Source of the DNA: Talinum fruticosum
Taxonomy: Eukaryota > Streptophyta > Magnoliopsida > Caryophyllales > Talinaceae
Assembly (NCBI GenBank): GCA_021018815.1
Contig: JAITYX010000012.1
Location: 5,629,001-5,693,000, forward strand
Length of the DNA stretch: 64,000 nt
Direction of reading: 5' to 3'
Below are positions 59,051 to 64,000 of this stretch, in pieces (position 1 is the first letter of the stretch; each line of letters starts with the position of its first letter). Under the pieces are notes generated by a model that had not been told where the DNA came from, did not search any database, and worked only from the letters and a program-made list of their open reading frames with translations. The position numbers and the translations under genes were made by a program.

Positions 59051-60127
59051 TGATGTGCCAAGATGACGAGGCTACACCGATTTAGGAAATAGAGTATGCA
59101 AAACACAATTATGAGTGATTAAGAACCAGACTTAGAAATGACCACTTACGCGGAATATAACAAGAACTTAGCTAATCACTCAATAAGATATGGTTAAAAT
59201 TTGATAACCAATGCTTGAAATAACAAGAACATGATAAAACTAGAATGCCCAAGGATATAGATATCACCACCAAGGATAAACTAGGACGCTAACCACACTT
59301 AGAGATACGGATATCACCACTCTAAGTATAAGCTAGACTCTTCATAACACAACCTAATTACACCACTAATTAGACAACCAAAAGAGAATTTTAGGGGTGA
59401 AAGTTCACCTCAACTTTACTTAGCATATAACGAATATCAAAAACAGAGTTACTTATAACGAGAGAGCCCTTACATATTTGTAGGCCTCTTAGCTAGGTTA
59501 CATCACTCTAATCTAACGGTTATAAATCCCCTTTACAATCAAAGGTTGTGATGTATTCGAGTAAAATAAAAGGACAAAAATAAGGACAAAAGATAGAACA
59601 ATTAAAGCGAGAAAAAGGACGAGTAGAAAAGAAGGGGGACCATAGAATTAGCAGTAGGAAATAGTATAGTTCCGAGTCCGATGATAGCTGCAATCGTTAT
59701 CTCCATATTCTTCTGTATTCTAATCCTTAAACTTACCTTTTTGGCTCTATTCAAGATGCCTAGATGATGTTTAAGTAGATCCGAGTGTATCTACAAAAAG
59801 GGTTTGAGCTTAGAAACCGACGACTTAGAAAAATGTCAACTTTGTTTATTATCTCCAAATACTTCGACTTGTCCGGCTCCTTTGAAACTTGTGTCAACAA
59901 TGAAGGCTCAACGAGATTTCGAGGACTCGGAATCATCGAGCGAACCGCCGGCTCTCGAAATTAGTTAGAATTTGGCTTGGGCTGTTCTCCCCATCATCCT
60001 CCCTAGCTTGAAAAGAATTTTCCCTCAAATGCTTCGATGAATTATCTTCCGAGTAAGGAGATAAGTTAGCAACATTGAAAGTAGCTAAGATCGAGTAGTC
60101 TTTTGACCCGTCGAAACGAAGCCACAA
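59051..60127 (-). pseudogene. 3' end of a minus-strand gypsy element (pol tail and probable LTR)
   Basis: The frame at 59933-60127 encodes LRFDGSKDYSILATFNVANL followed by SPYSEDNSSKHLRENSFQAR and EDDGEN. This FNVxDLSPY..LR.NSFQ..EDD pattern closes many plant gypsy polyproteins. 59690-59930 may be the 3' untranslated part, and 59051-59690 has LTR-like character with direct words gatatcaccac twice (about 59264 and 59310). The element's start is missing; a plus-strand LTR abuts it at about 60250. Confidence 0.55.
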
Positions 60128-60253
60128 TTCTATGTACTTAATGGTGAATAGTTTTCAGCATGGAGGAAGAGTTTGTTGTGAGTTCGGAGAAGCTACAAAC
60201 TTGACTCGAGAGGAAGAAGAACTCATATTGAGAAGATTCTCAAGTCAGCCACA

Positions 60254-60860
60254 TTTCGAGCCTCGGATACTAGCCCACTTGAAAGCTAGTTTCCTAGGCT
60301 ACGACCTATATTTTGGTGGTCCAATAAGAAGCCTTTTGGTGACAAGATCTACTCATTAGCAATCTTTTCAAGCCAAATCACAGCAGGATCAAAAGGAAGG
60401 GTTTCTATTGGCTCATTTGAAAGGTTAGGTCAGAATCTATGCAGAAAGTTTCTATTTTTAGTTTCAGTTTTCTGTTTTGTTAAGATTAATCATTGTAATT
60501 AGTGGTGATTAATTATGATTAGTCTTCATCTTTCTTTAGCACTTAGAAAAGATATTTTGGAGGGAAATGGCCATCTATAAAAGGCCTTCCTACTCATGTA
60601 CTAAAAGAACTTTTGATGAATTAAAAACCCCTTTGTGATACACTATATGTGTGTTTCAAACATAGAAAGCGCAGAGTGAATCGACTTTCTACAAAATTCC
60701 TAGTTGTTGTATCTTGATTGGCACTCGAATGATGTTCTTCTAGGTCTTAGAGAGTGCAAAGTGAATCGACTTTCTAAGCTACCCCATCATGTCTTAGAGA
60801 ACATAGAGTGAATCAATTTTCTTAGTCAATTTGGAACTATCTATTACTTTATCTTAGGTA
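60254..60860 (+). repeat. Diverged LTR related to the 54.0 and 58.2 kb LTRs
   Basis: Starts cgagcctcggatactagccc and keeps the same landmarks in order: ggctacgacct, aagattaatcattgtaattag, ctataaaaggccttcctac (TATA box), then a repeated agagtgaatcgactttct block. The right end is unclear. Confidence 0.6.
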
Positions 60861-61044
60861 GGCGGTCTACGAGAGGAGAGAGTAAAATCCTTCCTTCCAA
60901 ATCCACTACCAACATATCCTTGACATTCCCTTCCTTTCATCCATTCCAACTCATCCATCATACCCACTATCCACCACACCCAGCTTCCGCCCCCATATGC
61001 CACTCGAAGCCTACTCGGACCCCCTGTCCGGATACCGAGCTTGG

Positions 61045-61102
61045 GCTTGGTGCCATCGGTTCCGAGTTTATTCTTCACTCGGACCATGAGGCGCTGAAAT
61101 AC
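61045..61102 (+). pseudogene. Gypsy RNase H, left part, cut by a solo LTR
   Basis: Encodes GAIGSEFILHSDHEALKY, the conserved RNase H segment. The next residues of the frame lie at 63907, after the LTR. The 58 bp sit only about 190 bp after the LTR-like repeat, so RT and gag were already deleted. Confidence 0.8.
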
Positions 61103-63906
61103 TGTAACGCCCCAATCACCATTACTTAATAATCCCTTCATTAGGGACTATTACGTAAGTTCGTAGCGGAAGGTAACGATCGAAGACATTACCGCCGTCC
61201 TAAAAATAGGACAAGGCTAAATAATTTGAAATAAAATGAAGTACGATTTGTGCATCCACTGTTATATTTCCAAAAATGCTTGTTAGGGGTAACTACTTAT
61301 TACCCAAGTAGTTAGGTCATCCCAAAATACGAGTTACTTGGTTTAGCAACACAAAATTTATACAACCTAGACCTTTGTCTATTCCACAAGGTAATATACA
61401 ACATGCAACAATTCCCAAGGTCATACCTAAACCCTGGTTGAGGGTAAAATCACCGTGAGCGTCTATGCACCTTTAGAATTGCGGATGCAACGTGGCTGAC
61501 TAAGGTTTGCCTTCGTCGGACTTGGTAAATGGTTGATTATTCACCAATGCTTCTTCCTAAAACAAAAACAGTAAAATATTTCGAAGAATGAGTCGAAACT
61601 CGAGTACGAACATTCTGCACTTGTAAAATAACTTTGAAAAATAATTTTTAATTGAGCGCGCGCATTTCAATTCATTTTAGTTTGAAATCAAGGGGAGAGA
61701 ATATAAGTAAAACTTGCTTGCAGGTTATTATTTGAAAGTGGAACCCCTTGATGATTGATACGATCTTTGAATAAGGTGCACACCTTCCGGGACGACCGAG
61801 AACCCGAGTTGAAGCCGCACGGGTGGAATTGAAGGGCATAAGCCCCGATAATTGATAATTGATAATTGAGCGGGGACCACTTAATTAGGTGACAAAACTT
61901 GATTTGCAAATGATTCATTATTAGTTATTTATATAAGAAATGTTGAGATTTGCTTGAAATATGTGAATTTTCGAAGGGTACAGGCAATGAACGTACTCGA
62001 ATTGAAAATATTTGTTTCTCCCCTTTTGCAGAAATTTGAGTCACCAGCTACTCGGCAACGAAGTGGCCTCGGTTCCGTTTAAAATGGATTTCTAGGGTTA
62101 ATGATGTTTTCTTGAGTTTTAATGCTTGAATTTGTATAAGCTTTAACAATTTATTTAATTTCCTATATTCGCATGAAGATCGATTACACTAGTGTTTGTA
62201 TTACTTAGCTTTACTTGCATTTATTGAATACAATTTATATTAATTAAAGAAGTTGATTAGGCTAACTAAATACCCAATGATGTTGGTGTTATTCGATTTG
62301 CTAGTTGACTTGGATTGAAAATGCTGTACATATATACACAACACTTATTTTTAATTCCTTCCTCACTTCTCCGTCAAGTAATTAATTAATCCGTCAAGTG
62401 CCCTTCCATCGGAAGGTTTCACAACTTTGCCGAATCGCCCAAAATTCATACATATACCATTTTAAGGGCTAAGCATTATTTTCTCAACCGAATTCGCATT
62501 TACGAACAAATTACGCACACCAAGTGTTCGGATGTTCTACTTGCCTTGTACACAATCTATTACCCAACTTCAATTTCCTTGCATATTTTTCTCTTCCTTA
62601 TTGTTCAATCCTAGCTATTTACAAAATGTAACTAGCCCATCAAATTGTTCACATACGCGCCAATATACTTCCCATTCAATTCATCTGAATCACAATTTTA
62701 CAAAAGAACTTACATTCATTCGCCTTCGTTCATTCACTATAACCGTTTTTAATATAACAAAATCTATCAAATTACTCCGTTATATAACCAAAACATCCCT
62801 AATTTCGTTCACTAGATCACGCGTTTTCCCAAAGGAATCATATTCGTTCACATTCATACGCCAACTAACCCATCCAACTGCCACACCTCAATCGTTCACA
62901 ACAATTCGGATTTTCCCAAATCAATTTCTGAATTCACATAACAACATATTTCGAATCATATACTTCAATTTACGATTACAATTGTTCAAATAGACGATGA
63001 AATTGATAATTTAGGGTTTAGAGTTTTACCTTCTAATTCACGGAGGAGGAAGCCGGGAAGGAGCGGCAGAGACTTGAGAAGGTGGTGCGTGGTAGCTGCC
63101 CGGCGACCGCCAGGCGAGGGACGGCGGCTGGCTCCGGCGGACGCCGCTGTTTGTGGGTGGTGGTTGGCGGCGAGTGGGTTGCCGCGGTGGGGAGGCGAGG
63201 CAACCGCCCGTGCGCGAGCGATAGCGAAAGAGAGGGAGAGCGGTAGCGAGTGAGGTGTCGGCGTCTCCCGACGACGCCGGCGTTGGTGGCGCCTGATGGC
63301 CGGGAGCAGGCCGTAGATGGAGGCAGGGGAAGGAGCGAAGGCGCGCGAGGGAGAGCGAGACAGAGAGCGGTAGCGTGAGGGAGGGGTGCCGGTTGCCTTC
63401 GACCAGTGCCTGGCGTTGGCTTTGCCCGGCGTTGGCGGCCGGTCGCCGGAACCGACCCGACCGAGGGAGGGCGTGGAGAGACAGGGGAGAGGCAGAGGAG
63501 GCAGGGGAAGGGGAGGACGAAGGAGCACGGAAGAGAGAGGATGAGCCTGAATGTTTTTTTAAGTCTGCTCGCACGATCCAGAGAATTCTTTCTCTGGATT
63601 TTTCTTTAGAAAAATCTAATTTGGTTATTTTATTATTTTGATTTATTTCTTTATTTACTTATTTTGTTTTCTTTTATTGTTACTTTTAATTTTGTTTTTA
63701 ATAACGATGTTCACAAATTAAAATCTTATTATGAGATTTTTATTAGGGCCATTCCGTCGCCTTAGCTGCATAACCCATGTATAAGGATAATGTAAATGCA
63801 ATTTATCGAATTGAAGTGCACGCGCTCAATTATATAAATATTGTAATTAACAAAATAAATAATGTGATTTAAAATAAATAATGTGATTTAAGGTCGGGTT
63901 GTTACA
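61103..63906. repeat. Solo gypsy LTR, family S, copy 2, with target duplication
   Basis: 2804 bp from TGTAACGCCCC to GGGTTGTTACA. Flanks AATAC (61098-61102) and AGTAC (63907-63911) form a 5-bp target duplication with one mismatch. No primer site, polypurine tract or interior is present, so it formed by LTR-LTR recombination or is one LTR-like unit. The GC-rich end 62990-63580 creates long Pro/Ser/Arg frames without homology. Confidence 0.8.
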
Positions 63907-64000
63907 AGTACATCCAAGGAAAACTGAAGCTCAACGCCGGACATGCCAAGTGGGTTGAGTATTTGCAGTCCTTTCATTTCAAAATCAAGCATAAAGCTGG
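63907..64000 (+). pseudogene. Gypsy RNase H/connection, right part
   Basis: Resumes the frame with KYIQGKLKLNAGHAKWVEYL then QSFHFKIKHKAG, continuing directly from the residues at 61102 once the LTR and one target copy are set aside. Runs off the window edge. Confidence 0.85.

Noticed and set aside
62532..62993. 153-codon plus-strand ORF
   Set aside because: Inside the solo LTR, Ser/Phe/Ile-rich, no domain; A/T-rich sequence without stops by chance.
62986..63641. ORFs of 180 and 178 codons on minus and shorter ones on plus
   Set aside because: GC-rich end of a solo LTR; Pro/Ser/Arg-rich, no homology, comparable GC-rich block in the related LTR at 47180-47540 is not conserved as protein.

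Overview
The window is nuclear DNA of a flowering plant. Evidence for this: spliced plant genes, a FAR1/FRS-type Mutator transposase, and plant-type Ty1/copia and Ty3/gypsy LTR retrotransposons. I cannot name the species. Roughly nine tenths of the window is transposon-derived. Only two gene-like loci stand out, head to head at the left end: the first exon of a 3-hydroxybutyryl-CoA dehydrogenase-like gene (minus strand, exon 1190-1375) and, across a short shared promoter with a G-box, an HCF106/TatB-like thylakoid Tat-translocase gene (plus strand, in-frame exons between 3360 and 4407). The HCF106 exons lack the transit peptide and membrane-helix part. The space where those exons should lie holds transposon sequence.

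Layout. 1.0-5.2 kb: the two host loci with an inserted transposon-protein fragment on the minus strand (2031-2532). About 5.3-23.2 kb: one Mutator-like element (MULE) domain with convergent genes, a degenerate Ulp1/C48-protease-like gene on plus (5441-7561) and a FAR1-RELATED-SEQUENCE-type transposase on minus (22974-20168). It is split by a nearly complete 10.8-kb copia element of SIRE/Maximus type on minus (7562-18382). This has 1.57-kb LTRs, PBS, polypurine tract, gag-pol, an extra 3' ORF and a 5-bp target duplication. 23.2-29.8 kb: simple repeats, a tRNA-like sequence, an 88-bp tandem repeat, a second FRS-like fragment, a solo gypsy LTR and a copy of an unidentified exon-like ORF also seen at 19.5 kb. 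29.8-42.4 kb: a non-autonomous gypsy element on minus with very long LTRs. Its left LTR is split by a second non-autonomous LTR element (30786-35649) with a perfect ATCAT target duplication. 42.4-51.9 kb: a DUF4283 fragment, solo and partial gypsy LTRs with large microsatellites, and a gag/pol mosaic. 51.9-64 kb: a 1-kb tandem duplication of mixed retroelement pieces, a decayed plus-strand gypsy element (54.0-58.9 kb), pieces of others, and a solo LTR (61103-63906) that interrupts a gypsy RNase H reading frame.

How the parts relate. The order of insertion can be read from the nesting: MULE before copia, long-LTR element before the 4.9-kb element, gypsy RNase H before the solo LTR. Almost every coding region of element origin carries frameshifts or stops, so I treat them as pseudogenes. 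In the copia element, many differences between the two LTRs, including 1-2 base indels, sit at CG dinucleotides. Some apparent frameshifts there may therefore be sequencing or consensus errors rather than real decay.
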